Positions 52,219-60,295 of a stretch of DNA of 64,000 nucleotides are shown here, in pieces (position 1 is the first letter of the stretch; each line of letters opens with the position of its first letter). The notes under the pieces are model-generated. The model was not told where the DNA came from and searched no databases. It was given only the letters and a program-made list of their open reading frames with translations. The stretch comes from Methanomicrobiaceae archaeon (GTDB taxonomy: Archaea; Halobacteriota; Methanomicrobia; Methanomicrobiales; Methanomicrobiaceae). Made by a program: the position numbers and the translations under genes. Where the stretch lies: the NCBI GenBank assembly GCA_029762625.1, contig JARVGI010000002.1:312772-376771 (forward strand). Reading direction: 5' to 3'.

Positions 52219-53301
52219 ATGCCCCGCGATGCCCGCGTCTCCATCGTGTCCGCCCTTGCCGCCGCAGTGCTCTTCGGAGCGGGCGCGCCGCTCTCCAAAC
52301 TGCTGGTCGGGGGTGTCGCCCCGCTGACACTCAGCGGGCTTTTGTATCTCGGTGCAGGCCTGGGCATGAGCGCCTATTTCGTGCTCACCGCATGGCGGAG
52401 CAACAGGCGGAGAAGCGTCGAGGCACCGCTGGTGCGAACAGACTACCCCCTGCTCGCGCTCTCGCTCGTCCTCGGCTCGATCCTGCCCACGGTCATCCTC
52501 ATGATGAGCCTTGTGTGCACCCCCGCGGTCACCGCCTCGCTGCTGCTCGGCTTTGAAGCGGTGGTCACCACGTTCGTTGCGTCCGCCATGTTCAGGGAGC
52601 CCGTGGGAACGCGTGTCTGGGGCGCCCTCGGCCTCATCACCCTCGCCTGCATGGCGCTCACCTACAGCCCGGGCTCCGCGCTCGGGTTCTCCCTCGGGGC
52701 CTTCGGCGTGCTGCTCACCTGCGTCTTCTGGGGGATCGAGGTCAACATCAACCGTGCACTCTCCGGCAAAGATCCCGTGCGCATCGTGGTCATCAAGGGC
52801 TGGGCGGCAGGGGCGATCATGATCGCGGCGGCCGTGCTGCTGGGCGAAACGCTCCCCGCCCCGCACACGGTGATGGCGGCGATGGCGGTGGGCTTCCTCT
52901 CCTTCGGCGGGATGATGGTCCTCTGCTACCTCAGAGCGCTGCGCGGCCTCGGCGCGGCAAGGACCGGGGCGATATTCGGGATCAATCCACTCTTCGGTGT
53001 CATTCTTTCTTTTATAATTTTCCGGGAGATCCCGGGCGCGGCGGTCTTCCTCGCGCTTCCCCTGATGGCGGGAGGGCTCTTTCTGATGCTCTCCGAGCGG
53101 CACTGCCACATCCACCACCATCCCGCGGAGGTGCACGAGCACCGCCACCGCCATGATGACGGCCACCACGACCATTGCCATGCTCCCGGCGACCCGCCGC
53201 ACGATCGGCGGGGGTACCATTCCCACCTCCACGCCCACGAGGCAGTCGCCCACGAGCACCCGCACCACCCCGACATCCACCACCGCCACCGGCATGGTTG
53301 A
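52219..53301 (+). CDS. DMT/EamA transporter with histidine-rich C-terminal tail
   Basis: A 360-residue protein with ten predicted TM helices in two EamA repeats (SIVSALAAAVLFGAGAPLSK, and in the second half FGVLLTCVFWGIEVNINRAL). After the last helix (about 290) a soluble 66-residue tail holds 26 histidines and two cysteines, as in HCHIHHHPAEVHEH and GHHDHCHAPG. Such tails bind Ni, Co, Zn or Cu in metal transporters and chaperones. EamA exporters usually move metabolites, so a metal-regulated or metal-exporting transporter is suggested. ATG 52219 begins the first helix. Confidence 0.87.
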   Translation: MPRDARVSIVSALAAAVLFGAGAPLSKLLVGGVAPLTLSGLLYLGAGLGMSAYFVLTAWRSNRRRSVEAPLVRTDYPLLALSLVLGSILPTVILMMSLVCTPAVTASLLLGFEAVVTTFVASAMFREPVGTRVWGALGLITLACMALTYSPGSALGFSLGAFGVLLTCVFWGIEVNINRALSGKDPVRIVVIKGWAAGAIMIAAAVLLGETLPAPHTVMAAMAVGFLSFGGMMVLCYLRALRGLGAARTGAIFGINPLFGVILSFIIFREIPGAAVFLALPLMAGGLFLMLSERHCHIHHHPAEVHEHRHRHDDGHHDHCHAPGDPPHDRRGYHSHLHAHEAVAHEHPHHPDIHHRHRHG

Positions 53302-53373
53302 GCTGCGGCCCCGGTGCCCCATCCGGCAGGAATATCGATGATCCCGCCCACGTGGATCAAGAGTAGACGCACG

Positions 53374-53949
53374 ATGAGTCTCGTGATAGCATTTGTGGGA
53401 AAAAACGGCGCCGTGATGGCGGGCGACAGGAGATCGGTCTTTTTTCTCGGAAACGATGCAAGCGTCGAACGCCTCGAGCGGGAACTCTATTCCGGCCGTA
53501 TCGTTGCCGACGAGGACCTGCACCGGCGCAGCGATGCGATCGGCATCCAGCTGTTTGTCTACGACGACCGGTGCAAGGTGGCGCTGCGCAATGGCGTGCT
53601 GGTCGGAGAAGTGACCTCGAGCGAGGGCGGAAAGGTGCGCAAACGGCGGGTCTATGCCGCCGCCGGGAGGTACGCCATCGCCGAGTTCGAGGGCGGCGAG
53701 GGCACCGTGACACAGCAGGGCGAAGGGAGCGCCTTCGTGGTATTCGGCAGCGAGATCGCCAAAAAAATTACCAATGCGGTCATACAGGAGCACTGGAAGA
53801 GTGGCGGGCTTGCGCAGGCGGTGGCGGTCATCAGGCGTGCCATGGAGAAGGCGGGCAGGGAGACGGCATCGGTGAGCAGGGAATGCGACCTGCTGCAGAC
53901 GACCGAGCGGGCGGATATCGACGCCCTGCTCGCCGAAGACCTGGGCTGA
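53374..53949 (+). CDS. DUF2121 methanogen-conserved protein
   Basis: A 191-residue protein of the methanogen-typical DUF2121 family. The N-terminus MSLVIAFVGKNGAVMAGDRR and the later VYAAAGRYAIAEFEGGEG resemble the beta-strand layout of proteasome-like Ntn folds (an early 'VMAGDRR' turn), but no N-terminal threonine nucleophile is exposed. The C-terminus ASVSRECDLLQTT is conserved. Its function is not established. It begins 70 bases after the DMT transporter gene. Confidence 0.85.
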   Translation: MSLVIAFVGKNGAVMAGDRRSVFFLGNDASVERLERELYSGRIVADEDLHRRSDAIGIQLFVYDDRCKVALRNGVLVGEVTSSEGGKVRKRRVYAAAGRYAIAEFEGGEGTVTQQGEGSAFVVFGSEIAKKITNAVIQEHWKSGGLAQAVAVIRRAMEKAGRETASVSRECDLLQTTERADIDALLAEDLG

Positions 53950-53978
53950 AAGGCAGACGCCCCCCCCCATACGAATGC

Positions 53979-53986
53979 ATATATAC
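53979..53986 (+). promoter_or_regulatory. TATA-like element of the propeller gene
   Basis: CATATATA about 45 bases before ATG 54028; the predicted start near 54008 leaves a short leader with GGAGAGG. Confidence 0.45.
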
Positions 53987-54027
53987 CGGCCGCACACCTA
54001 TTCGCTCCATTCAACGGAGAGGATCAG

Positions 54028-54885
54028 ATGCGGGGATGGGTGGTGATTCTGGCGGTTGCTTGCGTGGCGCTCGCTGCCATCGCAGGCGTCGGTGTGGTCG
54101 AAAATGAAACGGCGGCGGTTACAGGCGAGCCCGATCAGGGCGAACCGGCGCTGTACGGGGATGTGCTGACCTACCAGGAGCTGGACAACGAGACCTTCGA
54201 CATCATGCTCCTTGACCTGACGACCGGAGAGGTGCGGCGGATCACCGGCGATGCATACGACAGCATGTATCCCTCCCTCTACGAGGACCGGCTGGTGTGG
54301 GAGGACTACCGGGGCGGGAGTGCTGACATCTACCTTTGCAACCTGACCACCGGCGACGAGGTGCGGATCACGAACGGGTCCGGCGAGGAGCTCGATCCTG
54401 CCGTCTGGGGCGACCGCATCGTGTGGGCGGAGAACCGCAGCGGGAATTTTGACCTTTTCGTCCACAACATCGCCACGGGAGAGACCGCCCGGATCACGGA
54501 CCATCCCGCCGACCAGAGGGAGCCGGCACTCTGGGGCGATGTTGTGGTCTTTGCCGACAACCGCTACGATGACTGGGACATCTTCCTGTACGATCTCTCC
54601 ACCGGCGAAGAGCGGGAGGTGTGCATTATCCCGGGTGCGCAGGGCTCGCCTGCCATCCACGGTGATCTGGTGGTCTGGACCGATACGCGTGGAGAAGTGA
54701 AGGGGATCTATGGCTGCACCCTGTCCGGCGGCACCGGCGTGCCGATCCTCACCGGACCGGTCGACCGGCATGCGCCGGCAGTCCGGGATGATACCCTCGC
54801 CTGGCATGATGAACGGTCGGGTTCGCAGGACATCTATCTCGGCGAGATGGTCGAGGGCGATGGTGCAGGGCCCGCGGGCGGGTGA
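54028..54885 (+). CDS. exported TolB-like beta-propeller protein
   Basis: A 285-residue secreted protein. A signal peptide (WVVILAVACVALAAIAGVG) ends near residue 25. Six WD/TolB-type blades follow, each with a phrase like DIYLCNLTTGDEVRITNGSG and a Trp-Gly-Asp strand (WGDRIVWAENRSGNFDLFVH). Such propellers occur in cell-surface proteins and some sensors. No anchor is seen, so it may be periplasm-like or secreted. GGAGAGG precedes the ATG. Confidence 0.88.
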   Translation: MRGWVVILAVACVALAAIAGVGVVENETAAVTGEPDQGEPALYGDVLTYQELDNETFDIMLLDLTTGEVRRITGDAYDSMYPSLYEDRLVWEDYRGGSADIYLCNLTTGDEVRITNGSGEELDPAVWGDRIVWAENRSGNFDLFVHNIATGETARITDHPADQREPALWGDVVVFADNRYDDWDIFLYDLSTGEEREVCIIPGAQGSPAIHGDLVVWTDTRGEVKGIYGCTLSGGTGVPILTGPVDRHAPAVRDDTLAWHDERSGSQDIYLGEMVEGDGAGPAGG

Positions 54886-54927
54886 GGCCCCGGCGTGCGG
54901 TGTGTCACGCTCAGGATGGTCGGGGGT

Positions 54928-55092
54928 TTATTCATCGTCCCACGAGTGGGAGAGCACCACACGGACGGGTTCCCGGAGCGCAAGCCCGCACCGGGGGCAC
55001 CGGTACGTGTCCTGGCAGGGGCCATGGGAACAGCACGATGATTGAAGAAAAAACTCGGCCCCGCATTCCGGGCAGCGGCGCAACAGACTCAT
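54928..55092 (-). CDS. 54-residue zinc-ribbon protein
   Basis: A short gene. The protein reads CPECG at 7-11, then CCSHGPC at about 20-26 and YRCPRCGLALREPVR; the last ends HSWDDE. The paired CxxC knuckles form one zinc ribbon. It starts at ATG 55092 and stops just 40 bases beyond the propeller gene (opposite strand). There is no clear ribosome site, so a leaderless transcript is likely. No named family is recognised. Confidence 0.6.
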   Translation of the reverse strand: MSLLRRCPECGAEFFLQSSCCSHGPCQDTYRCPRCGLALREPVRVVLSHSWDDE

Positions 55093-55230
55093 GATGATTC
55101 ATTGGGTGGTTCACGGCAAATAGGTTGAGGTTTTTTGGTCATCGCCGGCATCGTTCGCGGATGCTGTATTCAAGGCCGTATGCGGGCGGTAACAGTGTGA
55201 TGCACGCGGTTTCACGGACCTGCAGAAAGC

Positions 55231-55245
55231 ATATAATAAATAATA
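55231..55245 (+). promoter_or_regulatory. AT-rich promoter element
   Basis: ATATAATAAATAATA about 30-44 bases before ATG 55275, at the spacing of a short-leader archaeal promoter. Confidence 0.45.
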
Positions 55246-55274
55246 TATTAGATAAAATATTTTCTGAGCTCCTC

Positions 55275-55628
55275 ATGTCCCTCAGCAAAGAAGACATGTA
55301 CCCGCATGTCCGAAAACAACTGCAGAAGTGGTACCCGGAAAACCGCGGCTGGAAAATCCTTGCACGCAATGAAGTGCCCGGCGTCCAGCCTGATTTCCTG
55401 ATCGAAAAGGAGACCGGTGAGCGAATCGAACGCAGTTTCTGTGCCGTCGAGGTGGTGAAACTGATCACCGAAGACCACCTGAAGCGGATGCGGCATTACA
55501 TGGACATCCTCTCCGGCCAGAACGTGTCGATTCTCGAACACATCCTCGCCGTCCCCTCCGGCACCGACACCTCGTCGGTCCCGCAGGGCGTCTCGGTGCT
55601 GCGGATACCGCACGTCCATGTGGACTGA
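55275..55628 (+). CDS. hypothetical protein, possible nuclease-like fold
   Basis: A 117-residue cytoplasmic protein starting MSLSKEDMYPHVRKQLQKWY. The central part VPGVQPDFLIEKETGE and then FCAVEVVKLITEDHLKRM has the order proline-aspartate, a gap, and E-V-V-K, which recalls a PD-(D/E)xK nuclease core, though the spacing between E and K is one residue longer than the classic motif. The end IPHVHVD is short. No named family was recognised. The ATG follows an AT-rich promoter. Confidence 0.7.
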   Translation: MSLSKEDMYPHVRKQLQKWYPENRGWKILARNEVPGVQPDFLIEKETGERIERSFCAVEVVKLITEDHLKRMRHYMDILSGQNVSILEHILAVPSGTDTSSVPQGVSVLRIPHVHVD

Positions 55629-55766
55629 CTGACCGCCCCGAATCAGCCGGGTCCGGGCAGCGTTCCCTCCGGGGCTGCTCTTTGGAGCTGGCTCTATGAC
55701 GGTTGCGGCCTGATTTTCGTGCGATGCATACGGAAAAAAAGGGAGATGCCGGACGCCGCGGCGGCG
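55629..55766. other. convergent intergenic region
   Basis: 138 bases between converging 3' ends; the A run at 55733-55740 would read as a T-run terminator for the ABC permease gene on the minus strand. Confidence 0.35.
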
Positions 55767-56516
55767 TCAGATGCTCATCTTCCGGAAGAGCCATGCCCCC
55801 ACAACTGTCATGAACGCGGAGAATGCCGCCAGCACCACGAAACAGACCGCCGGGTTGATCTGGGCCGTCCCCGTGAGCCCGTAGCGTATCCCCTCCACCC
55901 CGTAGGTGAGGGGATCCAGCATGGTCAGCGGCTGCACCCACCCGGGCAGGCTGCTGATGGGAAAGAGCGCACCTGAGAGCCCGAAGATGGGGAAGACGAC
56001 AAAGTTCATGATGAGCTGGAACCCGTGCATGTCCTCCATCCTCGAGGCGATGGCGATGCCCAGGGCGGTGAAGGCGATCCCGATCAGCACCATGAAGAGG
56101 AAGGCGATGACGAACCCCGCGGCGCTGGAGAAAGAGAGCCCGATGAACAGGGAGAGCACCAGGATGATCAGCCCCTGGACGAACGCCGTGCTCGCTCCCC
56201 CGAAGGTCTGGCCGAGCATGATCTCCAGGCGGGAGACGGGGGCGACCAGCGTCTCCTTGAGGAACCCGAACTGCCGGTCCCAGATGATCTGGATCCCCGC
56301 GAACACCGAGGTGAAGAGCACGCTCATGGCCACGATGCCGGGGATGATGAACTCGAAGTAGCCCTGCCCGGTATCGGGGATCTGCACCACCGAATTCAGC
56401 CCCAGCCCGAGGACAAGCAGCAGGAAGAGGGGCATGCCAAGGCTGCCGATGATCCTGCTCTTCGACCGCAGGTAACGCTTGATGTTGCGCAGCCAGATGG
56501 TATAGATGATGTCCAT
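55767..56516 (-). CDS. ABC-2 type transporter permease
   Basis: A 249-residue permease with six TM helices of the ABC-2/DrrB type. The sequence YTIWLRNIKRYLRSKSRIIG begins the protein; GFLKETLVAPVSRLEIMLGQ is the coupling-helix region contacting the ATPase; a re-entrant loop (GLSGALFPISSLPGW) is family-typical. It pairs with the upstream ATPase gene, two bases away. Exported substrates of DrrAB-like pumps are usually drugs, lipids or peptides. The ATG at 56516 is chosen. Confidence 0.92.
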   Translation of the reverse strand: MDIIYTIWLRNIKRYLRSKSRIIGSLGMPLFLLLVLGLGLNSVVQIPDTGQGYFEFIIPGIVAMSVLFTSVFAGIQIIWDRQFGFLKETLVAPVSRLEIMLGQTFGGASTAFVQGLIILVLSLFIGLSFSSAAGFVIAFLFMVLIGIAFTALGIAIASRMEDMHGFQLIMNFVVFPIFGLSGALFPISSLPGWVQPLTMLDPLTYGVEGIRYGLTGTAQINPAVCFVVLAAFSAFMTVVGAWLFRKMSI

Positions 56517-56518
56517 GC

Positions 56519-57499
56519 CTACCTCCCCATCCTGTGATACAGCCGCATGACATCTCTGCCGGAGACCGCCTCCTCCCGGATGGACCGCCCGGTGAAGTGC
56601 AGGAATACATCTTCGAGCGTCGGTTTGTGGACGGAGAGCGAGGTGATGCCGATATCGCGGCTGACAAGCCCTGTCACGATCCCCGGGATATGCTGCTCGG
56701 CGTCCTGCATGGAGAGGACGACCGAGCCGTCCCGGCGCTCGATGTGCGCGATCCACGGGGCGTCCATGCTCCCGGCGACCGCATCGGGATCGGGTGAGTG
56801 GATGGTCACCACGTCACCGCCGATCTGGTTTTTGAGCGCCTGTGGCGTGTCCATCGCGATGATCCCGCCGTGGTCGATGATCGCCACCCGGTCGCAGAGG
56901 CGGTCGGCCTCCTCCATGTAGTGGGTGGTGAGGATGATGGTGACGCCCTTCTCCTCATTCAGCCGCTCGATGTACTCCCAGAGGTGGTTTCTGGTCTGGG
57001 GGTCGAGGCCGAGGGTGGGCTCGTCTAAAAAGAGCACCTTCGGCTCGTGGAGCAGCCCGCGGGCGATCTCGAGGCGCCGCCGCATACCCCCCGAGTAGGT
57101 CTTCACCAGGTCGTGCCGGCGGTCCTGCAGCCCCACGAGGGCGAGCAGCCCGGCTATCTTGGCCCTCCGCTGTTCGCCGGGAATGCGGTAGAGGCGGCCG
57201 TGGAAGTCCATGTTTTCGTAGGCGGTCAGTTCTTCGTCCAGGCTCTGGTCCTGGAAGACGATGCCGATGGATTTACGCACCCCGTCCTGGTCTCCGTGGA
57301 TATCATAGCCGTTGATCGACGCCTTCCCGGCGGTGGGCCTGAGCATGGTGGAGAGCATGGAGATGGTGGTGGTCTTGCCCGCTCCGTTCGGGCCGAGCAG
57401 GCCGAATATCTCCCCCTCCTCGATAGTAAACGAGATGCGGTCCACGGCGGTGAAATCGCCGAAGGTCTTGGTCAGGTTTTCTGCAGCTATTGCGGGCAT
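56519..57499 (-). CDS. ABC transporter ATP-binding protein (DrrA-like)
   Basis: A 326-residue ATPase with Walker A GPNGAGKTTTISML, Q-loop VFQDQSLDEELT, signature YSGGMRRRLEIARGL and Walker B VLFLDEPTLGLD. The C-terminal 90 residues after TTHYMEEADRLCDRV are the extension typical of DrrA-like exporters. It powers the permease encoded directly downstream. An AbrB-type DNA-binding gene lies 87 bases upstream on the same strand, and a methyltransferase before that, so the four may form a regulated export unit. Confidence 0.93.
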   Translation of the reverse strand: MPAIAAENLTKTFGDFTAVDRISFTIEEGEIFGLLGPNGAGKTTTISMLSTMLRPTAGKASINGYDIHGDQDGVRKSIGIVFQDQSLDEELTAYENMDFHGRLYRIPGEQRRAKIAGLLALVGLQDRRHDLVKTYSGGMRRRLEIARGLLHEPKVLFLDEPTLGLDPQTRNHLWEYIERLNEEKGVTIILTTHYMEEADRLCDRVAIIDHGGIIAMDTPQALKNQIGGDVVTIHSPDPDAVAGSMDAPWIAHIERRDGSVVLSMQDAEQHIPGIVTGLVSRDIGITSLSVHKPTLEDVFLHFTGRSIREEAVSGRDVMRLYHRMGR

Positions 57500-57586
57500 G
57501 ATTCTATTCCTTGCGCTGGTCTGTACGATGGATGGCCGGGTGCGGGGGAATCCGTGCCGATTCTCCCCGCCCCGGTGTCCCGGGTC

Positions 57587-57835
57587 TCACTCTTCGGGCG
57601 GCTCCTCCGGTGTCTGGTCGAACATCTGTAGCATCTGCAGGGCTATCTGTCGAAACCTGTCCGCTTTGACGATGGCGATGCCGTGGTCTTCGCGACCGAG
57701 GACCATGAGAGTGTCGCCGGGTTTGATATCGAACACCTCGCGGGCGTCTTTGGGGATGACGATCTGGCCGCGTTCGCCGACCTTGACCGTACCGAAAATA
57801 TGCTTTTTCTCGTCAGGGTGGTGGTTGTGCAACAT
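57587..57835 (-). CDS. AbrB/SpoVT-type DNA-binding protein
   Basis: An 82-residue swapped-hairpin DNA-binding protein. The fold is visible in KVGERGQIVIPKDAREVFDI followed by KPGDTLMVLGRED. A C-terminal helical tail (RQIALQMLQMFDQTPEEPPE) could mediate oligomerisation. Proteins of this group regulate transition-state genes or act as MazE-type antitoxins. Here it precedes the ABC exporter genes on the same strand, which suggests it controls them. GAGGT lies upstream of ATG 57835. Confidence 0.87.
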   Translation of the reverse strand: MLHNHHPDEKKHIFGTVKVGERGQIVIPKDAREVFDIKPGDTLMVLGREDHGIAIVKADRFRQIALQMLQMFDQTPEEPPEE

Positions 57836-57892
57836 AGCGGGGAACCTCAGTGGTGGAATCGTTTGTGTGCATACACTGTGCAATTTCTTAAA

Positions 57893-58439
57893 TCAAGGCG
57901 ATACCGCGGTGCATTCCTCTCGGGCGGCCCGGCACCGCAGGAACGCCGCGGTCTCCTCCACGACCGCCCATGCCGGTGATCGCTGGATGAGGCTGCGGGT
58001 CTGTTCCCGCGGCAGGTGCCCGTCGTCGATGACCAGAGTGCCATCCGGCTTCGCAATCCGCCGGAGTTCTGCAAGGAATGCACGCGGGTCGTCGACCTGA
58101 TGCACCATATCCAGCGCATAGACGAGATCGGCCGTCCCATCCGGAAGGCCCGAGTGGTATTCCTCTGCAAGCACGGGGATGACATTTGTTAGGCCGTATT
58201 TCGTGGTGCGTCGCGCGACCGAACTGATGGCGAGCGTGTGGATGTCCACTGCATAGACCCTGCCGCGCTCACTGACCAGCTCCGACGCCGCCTTGAGGTA
58301 GCTCCCCGGGCCGCACCCGTAGTCCACGACGGCCATGCCCTCCTCGATCCCCATGGGCGTGAGCATCGCACCGGGGGGGCCTGATGCAGTCCCTGAGGCG
58401 AAACATTGCCGCAATCAAACGGAAACCGATGTCGGACAT
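57893..58439 (-). CDS. class I SAM-dependent methyltransferase, frameshifted near the N-terminus
   Basis: A 181-residue methyltransferase once one base is removed. The start MSDIGFRLIAAMFRLRDCIR (ATG 58439, GGCGGAGG upstream) ends at a seven-base C run on the minus strand (58373-58379), after which the frame is lost. With six C residues it reads into RPPGAMLTPMGIEEGMAVVD. The SAM site YGCGPGSYLKAA and acidic VYAVDIHTLAI follow, then ALDMVHQVDDPRAFLAEL. Methyl acceptor unknown. Either a sequencing error in the run or slippage could explain the shift; uncorrected, translation could start internally near 58414. It is upstream of the AbrB/ABC genes. Confidence 0.78.
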
Positions 58440-58525
58440 GCCTCCGCCGGTCCCGGGGAGGTGGCCGCGGTGGCGCAGGTCAGGGAACATCATCGATCAC
58501 TCTGTTCATTCAATTCACACAATTC

Positions 58526-58535
58526 ATATTTATGT
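58526..58535 (+). promoter_or_regulatory. TATA-like element before the DUF2795 gene
   Basis: ATATTTATGT in an AT-rich stretch; the predicted start near 58557 leaves a leader of about 120 bases before ATG 58678. No leader gene was seen. Confidence 0.35.
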
Positions 58536-58677
58536 GTATAATATGAAAAGGTATCGTTCGCAGCACAGCAGCCGGAAGGCGCGGCATGCCGCAGGACGAG
58601 CGGAGCGGGCCGCGTTGTGCGGCAAATCTCGTTCTACCACTGCAACAGGAGAGGGAGCGTTCCGGAGGTGAACGAAC

Positions 58678-58919
58678 ATGCACCTCTCTGAGATGGAAAT
58701 CCCCTGCCTCGAGTTCGGAAAAGATGAACTGAAGAAATATCCTGCCGATGTGAATCTCCCCGCGGAAAAACAGGACCTGATTTCGAAGGCCGGGGACCAG
58801 GGGCCCCGGATCAGGTCATCAGTGCCCTGGGCCGGGTACCGGACTCACACTACGACTCCACCGACGACGCGATGCAGTCCCCCCGGGAGCAAATACGCTT
58901 CCCGCCTCTTTTCCTGTGA
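58678..58919 (+). CDS. DUF2795 protein, frameshifted
   Basis: A small protein starting at ATG 58678 with a strong ribosome site (GGAGGTGA). The first frame gives ELKKYPADVNLPAEKQDLIS KA; from about 58800 the next frame gives PDQVISALGRVPDSHYDSTD DAM. Together these form a DUF2795 domain, in which 'P-A-x-K-Q-D-L' is followed by 'P-x-x-V-x-x-x-L-x-x-L-P-D-x-x-Y'. The junction lies at GGGGCCCC, where one G appears to be missing. After correction the stop is TGA 58917. These small proteins are widespread and of unknown function; possibly DNA- or protein-binding. Confidence 0.7.
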
Positions 58920-59080
58920 AGCGGGACTTCTGTCTCCTCATCCTTCGGAAACGTTCGCCCGCGTGCACTGTTCCGTTACCGCGCCGTGAACGGGGCTTTT
59001 TGGCCGACCGGCCGCATCCCAAACCCCGAGCATGCTCGCGGGCCCGCACAAAGACCGGGCGTGATTGGTTACAAATAACG

Positions 59081-59260
59081 TTATTTCAATGCTTTTTCTG
59101 TTATGGAGGACACACCGATGGTGCAGTCCTGTATCCCCCCGTGCCGTGCGAAGACCTCGTTCACCTCATCGAGAATGCGTTCAAGCAGGATGTCCGCGTC
59201 GCACTGCTGGTCGCAATCGACTTCAATAAACCCGTTCAGTTCTGCGTGGAATTTTTTCAT
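59081..59260 (-). CDS. 59-residue conserved-looking protein of the feo operon tail
   Basis: A short gene starting at ATG 59260. The protein reads MKKFHAELNGFIEVDCDQQC, then DADILLERILDEVNEVF, a clear amphipathic helix, and ends with a beta hairpin (IQDCTIGVSSITEKALK). Strong helix-strand periodicity and start/stop placement support coding. It follows the DtxR-type regulator gene on the same strand after 58 bases, so it could belong to the iron operon. No known family is recognised; three cysteines may bind metal. Confidence 0.65.
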   Translation of the reverse strand: MKKFHAELNGFIEVDCDQQCDADILLERILDEVNEVFARHGGIQDCTIGVSSITEKALK

Positions 59261-59318
59261 ATTCAGGCTCCGTCGTTGCTGTGCACCCGGAGGCGCTGTC
59301 GTGGTGGTTGCGCCCGCA

Positions 59319-59783
59319 TCAGGTTTTCGGGCTGGTCTGTTCTATGATCTGCGCGTCCATGCACTTCCTGATCCGGTCACAGAGGTCCGGATCCGCTCGC
59401 AGCACCTCGATCAGCAGCCTGATCTGCCGCACCGTCTCCGAGTGGAGCTCGTGCTCCATAAAGCACGCATCGCTGTCCGCGATCTCCTCGGGGACCCTGA
59501 TCCTGAGCAAAAAATCCTTCAGGGTATCGTGGCGGAACTTGATGGCCTCGGCAATCTCGCGGCCTGCGGGTTTGAGGACCACGCCCTCGTAGCGCCGGTA
59601 CTCGATGAGCCCCATCCCGTCCAGTTTGCGAAACATCTCGACGACGCTCGAGGGGGACAGGTCAAGCTCGCAGGCCACATCCTTGGTGCGGGCATACCCC
59701 TTGTGCAGCGTCACGTTGAGGATGGCTTCGAGGTAGTCTTCAGCGGTTCGGCTGAGTTCTTTCACTGTATATCCATTGTGCAT
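59319..59783 (-). CDS. DtxR/MntR-family metal-dependent regulator
   Basis: A 154-residue iron/manganese-sensing repressor. The winged HTH is TAEDYLEAILNVTLHKGYAR followed by KDVACELDLSPSSVVEMFRK. The metal-binding dimer domain shows the usual ligands in PEEIADSDACFMEHELHSET (Cys, Glu, His) and further residues. It lacks the SH3-like third domain, as in MntR. Being downstream of feoA/feoB genes it probably represses iron import when metal is sufficient. ATG 59783 was chosen because it opens the conserved domain. Confidence 0.9.
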   Translation of the reverse strand: MHNGYTVKELSRTAEDYLEAILNVTLHKGYARTKDVACELDLSPSSVVEMFRKLDGMGLIEYRRYEGVVLKPAGREIAEAIKFRHDTLKDFLLRIRVPEEIADSDACFMEHELHSETVRQIRLLIEVLRADPDLCDRIRKCMDAQIIEQTSPKT

Positions 59784-59830
59784 GGTTCCCCAAAAGTGGT
59801 TCGTATCACCCGCCGGGGAGGCTTCATCCC

Positions 59831-60295
59831 TCAGCACCCGTCGTCCGCCCTCCCGGCGTAGAGAGCGCAGCCGATCACCAGCGCAAATGGCAGCAGGACG
59901 ACCGCCGGCGGATAGGGGGGTGCGAATGCCCCGATGAACCCGGTGGCCGAGTTGAAGAACTGCGCCCCCTCACCCGCGGGGATGTTCTCGCAGATGAGGG
60001 CGAAGATGTCGGTGCCGCCGATGATCCCGATCATGGCCACCCCGAGGAGCACTTTTCCATACCCCGGCACGGCATGCATCTGCCGTGCACCGGCGAGCAT
60101 CATGACCCCGCCGAAGACGACGACCAGGCTGCCCCACACCCAGCGGAAGAAGTCCGGGCCGCCGATGGCCATGATCCCGATCTCGATACCGTCGTAGGGC
60201 CCGGCCCAGACCAGGATGTTCGCCGCGCCGCATGCCACCGCCGCCAGCCCCACGGCCGCGGTGACGAGCTCCGCTCCCCTGCAGGGCGCCTCCAT
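59831..60295 (-). CDS. hypothetical membrane protein of the feo operon
   Basis: A 154-residue protein with four TM helices (for example AVGLAAVACGAANILVWAG, WVWGSLVVVFGGVMMLAG and FIGAFAPPYPPAVVLLPF) and short loops, one acidic. It abuts the FeoB membrane-domain gene exactly and precedes the DtxR gene by 47 bases, so it is part of the iron operon. Cysteines and a Glu-rich loop (CENIPAGEGAQFF) could help metal transfer. It does not resemble FeoC or other known Feo accessories, so it is an unassigned component. Confidence 0.75.
   Translation of the reverse strand: MEAPCRGAELVTAAVGLAAVACGAANILVWAGPYDGIEIGIMAIGGPDFFRWVWGSLVVVFGGVMMLAGARQMHAVPGYGKVLLGVAMIGIIGGTDIFALICENIPAGEGAQFFNSATGFIGAFAPPYPPAVVLLPFALVIGCALYAGRADDGC

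Noticed and set aside
52183-53997. 604-codon open frame antisense to the DMT transporter and DUF2121
   Set aside because: Spans two well-supported genes on the other strand and has no domain content.
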